64,000 bases of DNA from Streptomyces violaceoruber (GCA_000720805.1 JODI01000022.1:157422-221421), one strand, 5' to 3'; positions 26,806 through 35,109 are shown, counted from the first letter of the stretch. The notes: generated by a model not told the origin, from the sequence alone. Numbers and translations: made by a program.

Positions 26806-28125
26806 GTGGCGGTGCAGGAGGCGAGACAGGGCGCGAGCGGGGGCGCGCAGGGCGGTCCCCGGGGTGCGCGGAGCGGTCCTCGGGGCGCGCACGGAGGGGG
26901 TTGCACCTGCGGGGACTGCCCGCACGGGGCGCGTGCGGGGCACCGGCAGGCGGTCGCCGCGTTTCTGCTGAAGCGGGACGGGTTCGCGGCGGGGGAGGGG
27001 CTGCCCGCGGGCGTGGCCCACTCGGCCTCGGCGTCCCGCCAGTGGGTCTCGGAGGAGTTGACCCAGTCCGCCGAACTGGTCGCCGAACGCGGCCGGGCCG
27101 AGGGCGAGGCGTGGCTGGCCCTGCTGTGGCGGCGTACCGCGATCACGGTGTGGGCGCTCGTCGTCCTGCTGCTCCTGGTGCAGGCCCTCACGGCGATCGG
27201 CGCCGGCTGGACCACCGCGCGCACGGCGGGACTGCTGGCCGCCCTCGTGCTGGCCGTCTCCCTGACCACGGCCTCCTGGTTCCACCGGGCGCGCGGCGGG
27301 GCGCTGGCGCCGGTGATCGGGGAGGACAACCGCCTGTCCACCTCCCGCGCGGTGGCGGTCGGTTGGGTGCTCTTCGTCGCGTACGCCGTGCTCGTCCTGG
27401 TCGGCCGCCTGGCCGCCGCCTCCGACCACGCCGAACGCGACGCGCTGCTCTCCGGTCTCGAACTCGCCCGGGGCGCCGGTGTGGTGACCGTACTCGCCGT
27501 GGTGTGCGGGATCGCCGTGCTGGTACGGCGCGTGGTCGGACTGCGCGTCCTCGGGCAACGCCTGCAGAAGAGCCGGGCCGACCGGCCTCGCGCCGCCGAT
27601 CTCCTGACCGACGACGCGGGCCGGGGCACCTTCGCCGACATCCAGTACGTCGTCATCAGCACGGTGTCCCTCCTGTTCGCGACGGTACGGCTCGCCCGGC
27701 GCCCCGACCAACTGCCCGACCTGCCCTGGGGGCTGGCGGTGGTGGTGCTGGTGTCGGCCGGGACCTACCTCGCCGGGAAGTACGCGGAGGGCGGCCGCCC
27801 GGTGATCCTCTCCGTCGTACGCGCCCGTGAGGCCGGCGACCTGGACGGGCCCATCCGCACCGGCGACGACGTCGAGATCCGCGGCGCCGGATTCGTGCCG
27901 CCGGGTGCGCAGGGGGCGGACCGGTTGTCGCGGATGGTCGTGCGGATCGGCGCGGTGAACGTGCGGGTGCCGCTGGTGCCGGTGACCGGCGGTTTCAGCA
28001 ACCCGACGGACTCGGTGCTCACCGTGCCGGTGCCGGTGGACGTGGAACCGGGCCGCGTGGAGGTCCAGGTGGTGACGGCGGCGGGGGTGGAGACGAACCG
28101 GTACCAGATCGACGTGACCGAGTAG
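26806..28125 (+). CDS. Polytopic membrane protein of unknown function
   Basis: 439-residue protein I do not recognise. A Gly/Ala/Arg-rich N-terminus holds a CTCGDCPHG cluster whose cysteines and histidine could bind a metal. After a helical region with SRQWVSEELTQSAELVAERGR, five or so membrane helices follow (for example ITVWALVVLLLLVQALTAI, VGWVLFVAYAVLVLVGRL, VVTVLAVVCGIAVLV). The C-terminal 95 residues are soluble and beta-rich, with GDDVEIRGAGFVPP and RVEVQVVTAAGVETNRY, reminiscent of IPT/TIG immunoglobulin-like modules. GTG 26806 is used; GTG 26812 is possible. It stands alone between a divergent gene and the DoxX gene. Confidence 0.7.
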   Translation: MAVQEARQGASGGAQGGPRGARSGPRGAHGGGCTCGDCPHGARAGHRQAVAAFLLKRDGFAAGEGLPAGVAHSASASRQWVSEELTQSAELVAERGRAEGEAWLALLWRRTAITVWALVVLLLLVQALTAIGAGWTTARTAGLLAALVLAVSLTTASWFHRARGGALAPVIGEDNRLSTSRAVAVGWVLFVAYAVLVLVGRLAAASDHAERDALLSGLELARGAGVVTVLAVVCGIAVLVRRVVGLRVLGQRLQKSRADRPRAADLLTDDAGRGTFADIQYVVISTVSLLFATVRLARRPDQLPDLPWGLAVVVLVSAGTYLAGKYAEGGRPVILSVVRAREAGDLDGPIRTGDDVEIRGAGFVPPGAQGADRLSRMVVRIGAVNVRVPLVPVTGGFSNPTDSVLTVPVPVDVEPGRVEVQVVTAAGVETNRYQIDVTE

Positions 28126-28270
28126 CGGTCCAAGGCCGGGTTCGCTCATTTCGGAGAAACTGGTCGGGACAAGGGAGAAACTGGTCAGGACAGGATTGAG
28201 CGCGGCTCTTCTGTCGTACGTATCGTCCTTGAAGGGGTCATGCACGGCAGGCGAGAGGCGGCTTGGAGCG

Positions 28271-28801
28271 ATGACTCACAGCATGCGTACGGACACGCAC
28301 TCCCCCTATCTCGACGGCGGTCGCGACTGGCGGGACTCCGCCGTCCGCTACGCACTTCTCCCACTCCGCGTCTTCCTCGGCGTCACCTTCATCTACGCCG
28401 GACTGGACAAACTCACCGACAGCGCCTTCATGAAGTCCTCCGGCTCCGGTTCCGTCGGCGACCTGATGCGCACCGTCCGCGACTCCTCCGCCATCCCGGC
28501 CCTGGTCGACCTGGCCCTGAAGAACCCCGCCGGCTTCGGTTACGCCATCGCCTTCGGTGAACTCGCCGTCGGCATCGGCACCCTGATCGGCCTTCTCACG
28601 CGCCTGGCCGCCCTCGGCGGCGCGCTGATCTCGCTGAGCCTGTGGCTGACCGTGAGTTGGGCCTCCGACCCGTACTACTACGGCAACGACCTCGCCTACC
28701 TCATGGCCTGGACCCCTCTCGTCCTGGCCGGCGCCCCCGTCCTCTCCCTGGACGCGGCCATTCGATCTCGCCGCCGACAGCGGTCGGGGGCGTTCCACTA
28801 G
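28271..28801 (+). CDS. DoxX-family membrane protein
   Basis: 176-residue four-helix membrane protein: LPLRVFLGVTFIYAGLDKLTD, FGYAIAFGELAVGIGTLIGLL, LGGALISLSLWLTVSW and DLAYLMAWTPLVLAGAPVLSLD. The GELAVGIGTLIG helix and the F(I)YAGLDKL start are typical of DoxX/TQO small-subunit-like proteins, which associate with thiol or quinone redox enzymes; in mycobacteria DoxX works with superoxide dismutase and a thiosulfate sulfurtransferase. No such partner lies nearby. ATG 28271 has GGAG close upstream. The stop codon abuts the left end of a 94-bp inverted-repeat element, which may have supplied or displaced the original end. Confidence 0.82.
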   Translation: MTHSMRTDTHSPYLDGGRDWRDSAVRYALLPLRVFLGVTFIYAGLDKLTDSAFMKSSGSGSVGDLMRTVRDSSAIPALVDLALKNPAGFGYAIAFGELAVGIGTLIGLLTRLAALGGALISLSLWLTVSWASDPYYYGNDLAYLMAWTPLVLAGAPVLSLDAAIRSRRRQRSGAFH

Positions 28802-28895
28802 GGCCCTTCTGATGGATCTCCGTGGGAGAAGGAGCGGCGTGCGGTGAGCGTGCGTGCCGGGCGTCGCGACGTCGCGGAGATCCATCAGAAGGGCC
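28802..28895. mobile_element. 94-bp MITE-like element with 21-bp perfect terminal inverted repeats
   Basis: The left end (28802-28822, begins GGCCCTTCTGATGGATCTCC) and the right end (28875-28895) are perfect 21-bp inverted repeats around a 52-base centre with no coding capacity. The sequence ACTA flanks both sides (28797-28800 and 28896-28899) as a possible target duplication. The left copy of ACTA contains part of the DoxX stop codon. It could also fold as a very stable terminator. No transposase with matching ends is present in the window. Confidence 0.6.
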
Positions 28896-29129
28896 ACTAA
28901 GGCCTGTCCGACGGATCGGGACGGCGGTAGGCGACGGGATCTCGCCGGCACAGGCGAGCGGGGTCTGGCGCGTCCAGGTGCAGGCGGAGGCGGGCGTCGA
29001 CGCGACGAGCCCCCGCTCGAGCGAAGCCGAGAGCGGGCGAGTCGGCGATCGACGACGACACCGCAGATGGGCGTGCCGGGCCCCGCCAAGCTCGCATGAT
29101 CCGCCGGGCCGGACCCTGTGGGGCGCCCC
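28896..29129. other. Gene-free stretch with a hairpin, right of the MITE-like element
   Basis: No gene seen. A stem CCCGCTC/GAGCGGG (29012-29018 and 29031-29037) with a 12-base loop may end transcription of the convergent small membrane gene. Confidence 0.4.
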
Positions 29130-29348
29130 TCATTGCGGCTCGGGGTGGCGCGTTTTCCGGCGTCTGCGCAGGGAGCTGGTCACGAGGGCGACCGTGCCCG
29201 CCAGGAACAGGCCGATCACGACCACGGGGATCACCGCGAACCACGGGGTCTCCCAGAGGCCGCCCGCGTCACCGGCGTAGATGACGCCCGCCAGGACGAG
29301 GAACAGGCCGGCGACCAGCTTTCCGGGCTGGAACTCATGACGCGGCAC
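29130..29348 (-). CDS. Small two-helix membrane protein coupled to the PspC gene
   Basis: 72 residues with two membrane helices (VAGLFLVLAGVIYAG and FAVIPVVVIGLFLAGTVALVT) and a basic C-terminal tail (RRRRKTRHPEPQ). GTG 29348 follows GGAGGTGA and overlaps the end of the PspC gene by 14 bases, so translation is probably coupled. I know no function for this small protein. Its fixed position beside a PspC-domain gene suggests a part in envelope stress sensing (inference). Confidence 0.75.
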   Translation of the reverse strand: MPRHEFQPGKLVAGLFLVLAGVIYAGDAGGLWETPWFAVIPVVVIGLFLAGTVALVTSSLRRRRKTRHPEPQ

Positions 29349-30858
29349 GGCTCACCTCCGCCTGGCCCACGCCCACGTGGAGGTCGAGGTCGACCGTGCC
29401 GGCGCTCTTCACGCCCCGGTCCGGCTCCAGGGTCAGCTGCTTGTACCTGCCCGGCTGCACGTCCACGTCCTTCGGCTCGTCACCCGGCAACTGGATGTCA
29501 CCCACCCCCACGTCGATGTTCAGCTTCACCGTCAGGTCCGGCGGCACGACCACCCGGACCCGGCCCACGCCCACCTCGACCCCCGACTCCACCGTCTGCC
29601 CCCCGGCCAACCGCAGCCCGGTCAGATCAAGGGTGCCGACGCCGGTGCCGAGGTCGTACTTCCGCTGGACGTCGGCCCCCGCGGCGGGCCGCCAGGTCGT
29701 GCGCACCCAGTCCGTGCCGATGTTCTTCGGCAGCGCCGCCGAACCCGCCAGCAGGCCCGCCGTGACGATCGCCAGGAGGATCGACCCCGCGCCGGTGCGC
29801 CCCAGGAACGCGCTGACGGCGATACCGGCGCCCAGCACGATGAGCGCGCAGGCCAGACCGGTCTGCAGGCTGGTGCCGAGTGACTGCTCCTCCCATGTCG
29901 CCCCCGTGCCGAGGCCGCCCGCGAGGAGGGCCAGGAGGAAGAGCCGGCCGCCGATCCAGCGGGGACCGCGCGGTCTGGGCTCGCGCGCGGGCGGTGTGCG
30001 TATGTCCTGGCGGTCGGCCCAGCCGGTGCCGAGGCTGATGTTGACGGCCGCGGCGATGTCCCGGTCACGGGAATCACGCGGCCCCCACAGATAGCCGGTG
30101 CCGCCGACATGGGTGCCGTCCTTGACGATGGGGTCCCGCCACCAGGACGGGTAGGCGGCGGGGACCGGCGGCGCCTGGGCCTCCGGCGGCGCGTCGGCGA
30201 CGGCCTGCGCCGCCAGCGGGTCCGTGTCGGGCGTGCCACGGTGCCGCGACCAGTACCCGGCGCCGGCGAGGAGCAGGGACACGACGACCGCGAAGGTCAG
30301 CACCGAGCCGTTGTTCAGCATCGTCAGGAACACCCCGCAGCCGACCAGCGCGAACAGCACCGCCGCCAGCGCCTGACCGTCGACGCGGCCGGTGAAGAGC
30401 TTGCGGACCTCGTTCTCGTCATCGTCGTCGTACGGGACGAAGAGCCACGCGAAGCCGTAGAAGATGAGGCCGATGCCGCCGGTCGCGGACAGCACGGCGA
30501 GGGTGATCCGGAAGATCACCGGATCCATGTCGCACTGCCGCCCCAGCCCGGCGCACACCCCGGCGAGCATCTTGAGCCGCCGGTCACGCCGGAACCTGCG
30601 GGGGAGCTCGGCCGGGTCGGTGCCCCCGGCCACACCGGCGTCGGCCTCGGTCGTGCCGGCTCGCCCGGCTGCGGCTGCCCGCTCGCCCGCACCCCACTCC
30701 CCGTGCGCACCCCGCTCCTCCCCGTGCGCACCCCGCTCCGTCCGCGCGTGCTCCTGCTCGTGCGCGCGCGGTTCCTTCTCCGCGGCGGGGGCGGGGCGCG
30801 CGTCGGACGAGGTGCCCTCGTCGGGCACGGCGTCCGCGGCGTGCTGGTGCTCTGTCAT
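29335..30858 (-). CDS. PspC-domain membrane protein with LiaF-like C-terminus
   Basis: 507 residues. A charged N-terminus rich in His/Glu/Gly is followed by a PspC domain (RRDRRLKMLAGVCAGLGRQCDMDP with its hydrophobic helix to FYGFAWLFVPYDDDDENEV). Several further membrane helices follow, then a C-terminal domain of about 130 residues with repeated strands (GTGVGTLDLTGLRLAGG, SGVEVGVGRVRVVVPPDLTV, IDVGVGDIQLPGDE). This repeat pattern is like the LiaF/DUF2154-type domain that inhibits LiaS-type kinases. The gene is divergent from a PspC histidine kinase and response regulator, the same layout as the EsrISR (LiaFSR-like) envelope-stress locus of Corynebacterium. It is therefore a candidate negative regulator or accessory sensor of that kinase. 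Confidence 0.85.
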   Translation of the reverse strand: MTEHQHAADAVPDEGTSSDARPAPAAEKEPRAHEQEHARTERGAHGEERGAHGEWGAGERAAAAGRAGTTEADAGVAGGTDPAELPRRFRRDRRLKMLAGVCAGLGRQCDMDPVIFRITLAVLSATGGIGLIFYGFAWLFVPYDDDDENEVRKLFTGRVDGQALAAVLFALVGCGVFLTMLNNGSVLTFAVVVSLLLAGAGYWSRHRGTPDTDPLAAQAVADAPPEAQAPPVPAAYPSWWRDPIVKDGTHVGGTGYLWGPRDSRDRDIAAAVNISLGTGWADRQDIRTPPAREPRPRGPRWIGGRLFLLALLAGGLGTGATWEEQSLGTSLQTGLACALIVLGAGIAVSAFLGRTGAGSILLAIVTAGLLAGSAALPKNIGTDWVRTTWRPAAGADVQRKYDLGTGVGTLDLTGLRLAGGQTVESGVEVGVGRVRVVVPPDLTVKLNIDVGVGDIQLPGDEPKDVDVQPGRYKQLTLEPDRGVKSAGTVDLDLHVGVGQAEVSRAAS

Positions 30859-30914
30859 GTGTCCATGGTGACGGGAGAGCCCGCACAACGGCAGTCGGTA
30901 CGACCCTGGCCGGA

Positions 30915-31011
30915 CCCTGATATCGCCCCTGATCCGGCGCCGGGGAAGCGTGCGGCGTTTCGACGGACGGGCCCGTCGAAGATCAGGGGTGTCTCGGGGG
31001 ACAACCCTGAT
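30915..31011. promoter_or_regulatory. Four CCCTGAT boxes between the divergent PspC arms
   Basis: CCCTGAT at 30915-30921 and 30927-30933 (direct, 12-base period) and at 31005-31011; the complement ATCAGGG at 30982-30988. The last two form an inverted pair. All lie in the 187-base gap between the PspC gene and the kinase gene and are good candidates for binding of the LuxR-type regulator encoded here, which would then control both arms. Confidence 0.6.
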
Positions 31012-31045
31012 GCCCCGGACAGCCCGCCGTGTGACCATCGTTGGC

Positions 31046-32338
31046 ATGCCGGAAGCCGCAGCAGCGCCCCTCGTGCCACCGCGGCCGCCGCGCAAGCTCT
31101 ACCGCAGCAGTGACGGACGCTGGCTCGGTGGCGTGGCGCGGGGGCTCGCCGGGCATCTCGGGCTGCCCGTGATCTGGGTGCGGCTGGTCTTCGCCGGCCT
31201 GTTCATGGCGGACGGCCTCGGGGCCCTGCTGTATGCCGCGTTCTGGTTCGTCGTACCCCTCGGCGTCGGCGGCGTCGGCGGTCAGCGGCCCCCTTCCCTG
31301 GTCAGCACCGAGACCTCGCCGGACGGCCGACGCAAGCTCGTCGCCCGCAGACCGGACAAGGGCCAGATCGTGGCCCTGCTGCTCATGGTCGTCGTGGCCA
31401 TGGTCTTCGTGGGCAATGTGAACCTCGGCAACGGCGCGAAGGCGTATCTGTGGCCGATCGTCCTGGTCGGCGCGGGCGTCGCCCTTGTCTGGCGGCAGGC
31501 GGACAACGCCCGGCGGGCCCGCTGGGTCGAGGCGGGCCGCCGTCGGCGGACGCTCACGCTGCTGCGCGCGGGCGCCGGTGTCCTGCTCGTCACCGCCGGC
31601 GTCTCCGGGATCTTCGTCCTGCAGGGCTCCGCCGCCCACCTCGGCTCGGTCCTCCAGGCCGCCCTCGCGGTACTCGTCGGTATAACGCTCCTCGCCGGCC
31701 CCTACCTCGTGCGCATGACCCAGGACCTCTCCGAGGAGCGTCTGATGCGCATCCGCGCGCAGGAGCGTGCGGAGGTCGCGGCCCACGTCCACGACTCGGT
31801 GCTGCACACCCTGACCCTGATCCAGCGCAACGCGGAGAACGCGAACGAGGTGCGCCGCCTCGCCCGCGCCCAGGAGCGTGACCTGCGCACCTGGCTCTAC
31901 AAACCCGAGGGCACCGGAAAGGACGAGGCCGACGAACCCACCACCCTCGCCGACGCGGTCCGGCGCAACGCCGCGGAGGTCGAGGACAAGCACGGCGTCC
32001 CCATCGAGGTCGTGGTCGTCGGCGACTGTCCCCTCGACGAGAGAATCGGGGCACAGATGCAGGCCGCGCGTGAGGCGATGGTGAACGCGGCCAAGTACGG
32101 TGGCGAGGGCGGAGCCGTGCAGGTCTTCGCCGAAGTCGAGGGAAAGACGGTCTTCGTGTCCGTCCGGGACCGCGGGCCCGGCTTCGACCTCGACTCGATA
32201 CCCGCCGACCGTATGGGTGTCAGAGAATCGATCATCGGCCGTATGGAGCGCTACGGCGGCACGGCGCGACTGCGCGCGGTGCCGGACGGCGGCACGGAGG
32301 TCGAGCTGGAGATGGAGAGGGCGGAGAAGACGTCATGA
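31046..32338 (+). CDS. Sensor histidine kinase with N-terminal PspC domain
   Basis: 430-residue NarL/LiaS-group kinase. The N-terminus is a PspC domain (LYRSSDGRWLGGVARGLAGHLGL), followed by three or four more membrane helices and a short HisKA_3 dimerisation helix with phospho-acceptor His249 in AAHVHDSVLHTLTLIQ. The HATPase part has AAREAMVNAAKYGG (N box) and VRDRGPGFDLDSI (G1 box). The large intramembrane sensor with almost no external loop is typical of kinases that sense membrane stress such as cell-wall antibiotics. ATG 31046 lacks an obvious ribosome site. The gene overlaps the regulator start by four bases. Confidence 0.9.
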   Translation: MPEAAAAPLVPPRPPRKLYRSSDGRWLGGVARGLAGHLGLPVIWVRLVFAGLFMADGLGALLYAAFWFVVPLGVGGVGGQRPPSLVSTETSPDGRRKLVARRPDKGQIVALLLMVVVAMVFVGNVNLGNGAKAYLWPIVLVGAGVALVWRQADNARRARWVEAGRRRRTLTLLRAGAGVLLVTAGVSGIFVLQGSAAHLGSVLQAALAVLVGITLLAGPYLVRMTQDLSEERLMRIRAQERAEVAAHVHDSVLHTLTLIQRNAENANEVRRLARAQERDLRTWLYKPEGTGKDEADEPTTLADAVRRNAAEVEDKHGVPIEVVVVGDCPLDERIGAQMQAAREAMVNAAKYGGEGGAVQVFAEVEGKTVFVSVRDRGPGFDLDSIPADRMGVRESIIGRMERYGGTARLRAVPDGGTEVELEMERAEKTS

Positions 32339-33081
32339 GCGACCCGACCGAGGGGAACGGCACGGCGGGAGCGGCGGAGGCGGCCGAGTCCGCGCACACC
32401 TCCGGCGGCGGCGCGGGCACGCGGCAGGTGCGCGTGGTCCTCGTCGACGACCACCGCATGTTCCGTACGGGCGTCCAGGCCGAGATCGGCCAGACCGAGC
32501 AGACCGGCGTCGAGGTGGTCGGCGAGGCCGCCGACGTCGACCAGGCGGTCACGGTCATCACCGCGACCCGGCCCGAGGTGGTCCTGCTCGACGTCCACCT
32601 CCCGGGCGGCGGCGGCGTCGAAGTCCTGCGCCGCTGCGCCCCGTTGATGTCCGACGCCGAACAGCCCGTCCGTTTCCTCGCACTGTCCGTCTCGGACGCG
32701 GCGGAGGACGTGATCGGCGTGATCCGCGGCGGCGCGCGAGGCTACGTCACCAAGACGATCACCGGCACGGACCTGATCAACTCCATCTTCCGTGTCCAGG
32801 AGGGCGACGCCGTCTTCTCCCCGAGGCTCGCCGGCTTCGTCCTGGACGCCTTCGCGTCCACGGACGCACCACCGGTCGACGAGGACCTCGACCGCCTGAC
32901 CCAGCGCGAGCGGGAGGTGCTGCGGCTCATCGCCCGCGGCTATGCGTACAAGGAGATCGCCAAGCAGCTGTTCATCTCGGTGAAGACGGTCGAGTCGCAC
33001 GTCTCGGCGGTGCTGAGGAAACTCCAGCTGTCCAACCGGCACGAGTTGACGCGGTGGGCCACGGCTCGACGGCTGGTGTGA
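32335..33081 (+). CDS. LuxR/NarL-family response regulator
   Basis: 248-residue regulator paired with the PspC kinase through an ATGA overlap. A 30-residue Gly/Ala-rich N-terminal tail precedes the receiver domain (VRVVLVDDHRMFRTGVQ; phospho-acceptor Asp86 in VVLLDVHLPGG; Lys in GYVTKTI). The LuxR HTH is at the C-terminus (LTQREREVLRLIARGYAYKEIAKQ, then SVKTVESHVSAVLRKLQL). It probably binds the CCCTGAT boxes upstream of the kinase and acts on both divergent transcripts (inference). The wider target set is unknown. Confidence 0.92.
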   Translation: MSDPTEGNGTAGAAEAAESAHTSGGGAGTRQVRVVLVDDHRMFRTGVQAEIGQTEQTGVEVVGEAADVDQAVTVITATRPEVVLLDVHLPGGGGVEVLRRCAPLMSDAEQPVRFLALSVSDAAEDVIGVIRGGARGYVTKTITGTDLINSIFRVQEGDAVFSPRLAGFVLDAFASTDAPPVDEDLDRLTQREREVLRLIARGYAYKEIAKQLFISVKTVESHVSAVLRKLQLSNRHELTRWATARRLV

Positions 33082-33139
33082 CGGTGCGCGACGGCAGCGG
33101 GACAGCATGCTCCTGAGGTCCCGCCTGGCGAATGCGTGA

Positions 33140-33220
33140 TCAGCTCTTCCTGCCAGGGGCCACCTTCGCATGGCGGTACGCGTTCGGCATCAGCTCGCTG
33201 AGCAGCAGGACCGCCGTCTC
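33140..33220 (-). pseudogene. Fragment of an anti-sigma-type ATPase gene
   Basis: The minus strand reads TAVLLLSELMPNAYRHAKVA before a stop codon. This is the N-box region of the HATPase_c_2 (RsbW-like) regulators that are abundant in Streptomyces, where LLLSELVTNAYRHA is usual. Neither the preceding nor the following domain parts can be found in any frame, so this is a short remnant. Confidence 0.5.
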
Positions 33221-33268
33221 CGTTCTTTTGCGGTGCGTGTGGGCACCACGTTGGCCAGACTGGCGGAC

Positions 33269-33679
33269 ATGACTGAGAAGATCACCCGTATCAACCCCGA
33301 GCAGTTGCATGAGACGCCCGGCTACCACCACATCACGGTGGTGGAGGCAGGTCGGACGGCCTATCTGGCGGGGCAGTGCCCGCTTGATCGGAACGGTGAT
33401 CTCGTTGGTTCCGGTTCCCTTGAGACGCAGGTCGACCAGGTGGTCGCGAACGCGCTCACTGCCCTGGCAGCGGTGAGTGCCCAGCCGCAACACGTGGTGC
33501 GGTCAGTGATCTATGTGCGGAGCGACGAGAGGGACGTTCTCGCAGCCGCGTGGCGTCGGCTCACCGGCTCTGGCCTGGGCCCGGCGTTCACTACCGCCAG
33601 CACGCTCTTGGGCGTCACCCAGCTGGGCTTTCCCGGACAGCTCGTCGAGGTGGATCTCACTGTGGCGCTGCCTGACTGA
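33269..33679 (+). CDS. RidA-family (YjgF/Rid) protein
   Basis: 136 residues with the Rid fold: TYLAGQCP-type strand (TAYLAGQCPLDRNGDLVG), SLETQVDQVVANALTALAAV and VVRSVIYVRSD. RidA proteins hydrolyse reactive enamine/imine intermediates released by PLP enzymes. The catalytic arginine of true RidA (in the segment corresponding to PARTT/PARST) is here PAFTTAST, so the arginine is missing and deaminase activity is doubtful; other Rid subgroups lack it too. ATG 33269 begins the conserved part; the track upstream runs through the anti-sigma remnant. It lies in a stretch of gene debris, which suggests a lineage-specific position. Confidence 0.8.
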   Translation: MTEKITRINPEQLHETPGYHHITVVEAGRTAYLAGQCPLDRNGDLVGSGSLETQVDQVVANALTALAAVSAQPQHVVRSVIYVRSDERDVLAAAWRRLTGSGLGPAFTTASTLLGVTQLGFPGQLVEVDLTVALPD

Positions 33680-33745
33680 GTCTTCTCGCCGACTCGTTTC
33701 GAACAGCGTCTCGAACTGGCTAGCTCACCTGGGCATTCGAAGGCC

Positions 33746-34085
33746 GTGAACGTGAGTCTGCTGCTCGATGCCGCTGTGGGGGGAAGCGTTCGCGGAGGCG
33801 TCATGTTTTCGCGTGCGCCGGGCGCCGTGCATGCGGCGGCGGAGCTGACGCTGCTGCCCGAGCATCGGCGTGGGCACGGGGCGATGTACGACGGTCTCAA
33901 CCAGGGCGCCGGATCGACGACGACCGACTGCGTTCGCTGTTGGCCGGCCTGTCGCTGCCCCGCTTCCCGGATGGGCGTTCGGTGCCGGCGGTGGGCGTCC
34001 CGCCGTGGCTGCGGTCGGACGGGCCGTGCTCGCCGGACCGGCTGTCTGCCACGTCCATGGCGGGGCGGAAAGGGGAAGGCCCGTC
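33746..34085 (+). pseudogene. Decayed 5' part of an IS701-type transposase gene
   Basis: Three frames must be joined to read a transposase. The first gives LTLLPEHRRGHGAMYDGLNQG (from 33746), the second RIDDDRLRSLLAGLSLPRFPDGRSV and VPPWLRSDGPCSPDRL (about 33905-34050), and the third continues with CHVHG. These match the N-terminal third of the DDE transposases common in Streptomyces (for example EHRRGHGALYD, ADGRIVLAVDVSNWLRPDA, SPERLFCHVYGR). At least two frameshifts and loss of the rest make it inactive. No terminal repeats remain visible. Confidence 0.75.
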
Positions 34086-34114
34086 CTGCTGGTGTTGCGC
34101 GACCTCTCGGGCGC

Positions 34115-34792
34115 TCAGCGGCAGAGCGATTCGGGCTCGGGCCGCCTTCGTTGTCCCTCGGGGGTGAAGGTGAAGGCTTCATGAAAGGGCGCGTCCGCGA
34201 AGCGGACAGCAAGCAGAACAGGTTCCTCGAGCTCGGGCCATGTGGACTCGGGGGCCGGGGTGCTGCCATTCCAGAGATGGAAGAACACCATGGGCTCGTG
34301 GGGGTCCTCGCTCAGGTAGCCGAGCGTCTTGCCGTACAGCGGACTGGTCCCTCCGAACAGGATGGACGGGGGTCCGAACCGGGAGATGACATCTGCCCAG
34401 GAGCGGTCCGCTCGCGCCCACGGGCGCACTCCGGCTCGCAGAGCGTGATGCTCGCCGGCCGGCAGAAGGTGATCGGGCCTGAGCCAGCCGCGGCGGTGCG
34501 CGAACTCGGCGTAGACCGAGGCGACGCAATGCTGGCTGTGGCCTCCCGGCATCAACTCCTGGAACAGGCCTGCCACACCGGTGCCGGTCCAGGCCCCTCG
34601 ACTCGCCCAGGCGCGCTGCTCTTCAGCCCATGCCTCGGGCTGGCATTCCACGAACAGCAGGTGATCGATCAGCATCCGCAGGGCCGCATCACCTTGCGAG
34701 AACATACCGGGACGGCGCAGGGCAGAGTTCAACTGGTCGATGAGATAGGCGTGTATCTCATCGACACCCGCAAATGATCCACTGTAGGGCAC
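34115..34792 (-). CDS. Uncharacterised protein (DEIHAYLIDQLNSALRRPGMF family)
   Basis: 225-residue soluble protein of a family I recall only as hypothetical in Streptomyces. Recognisable blocks are DEIHAYLIDQLNSALRRPGMF, MLIDHLLFVECQPEAWAEEQ, CVASVYAEFAHRRGWLRPDH, ILFGGTSPLYGKTLGY and EPMVFFHLWNGSTP. The conserved part starts about ten codons after GTG 34792. That GTG lies inside the downstream arm of an 11-bp hairpin, so the true start and its control are unclear; GTG 34828 is the next choice. No catalytic signature. It follows transposase debris, which hints at an accessory or mobile origin. Confidence 0.65.
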   Translation of the reverse strand: MPYSGSFAGVDEIHAYLIDQLNSALRRPGMFSQGDAALRMLIDHLLFVECQPEAWAEEQRAWASRGAWTGTGVAGLFQELMPGGHSQHCVASVYAEFAHRRGWLRPDHLLPAGEHHALRAGVRPWARADRSWADVISRFGPPSILFGGTSPLYGKTLGYLSEDPHEPMVFFHLWNGSTPAPESTWPELEEPVLLAVRFADAPFHEAFTFTPEGQRRRPEPESLCR

Positions 34793-34810
34793 ACGCAGAG
34801 TGTGCCCTAC
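34784..34810. other. 11-bp perfect hairpin over the start of the uncharacterised gene
   Basis: GTAGGGCACAC (34784-34794) and its complement (34800-34810) with a 5-base loop. On the minus strand the candidate GTG start at 34792 lies in the second arm. It may be an operator, a terminator of upstream transcription or a translational block. Confidence 0.6.
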
Positions 34811-35109
34811 ACCTTCGCGGCGCCGCACCAGCAGGCAGAGGTGAGTACTCAAGCCGAGGGGGTTTCGAAAAGCGTCCCCAACTTGGCTCGCCGAATGTCT
34901 CGCAGATGCGGACAGCGGATCTCCAGCGGAGTGTGACGGCACTGATCAGGCGTCGGTTCTCACCACGTCACCGGGAGACCCGAATCCGCGGACCCGCCCC
35001 CACCCTCCCACCGCCGCCATGAACCGTCAGCCCAACCGGCGCAGGGAGCACGTCCATCGCCGCAATCAAGCAAGGGCTCCCCAGCGGCTGACGGCTGCGT
35101 GAGACCGCC

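Noticed and set aside
33746..34777. 343-codon plus ORF as an intact gene
   Set aside because: Its start matches a transposase N-terminus but the matching frame shifts twice, and its second half is antisense to the gene at 34115-34792.
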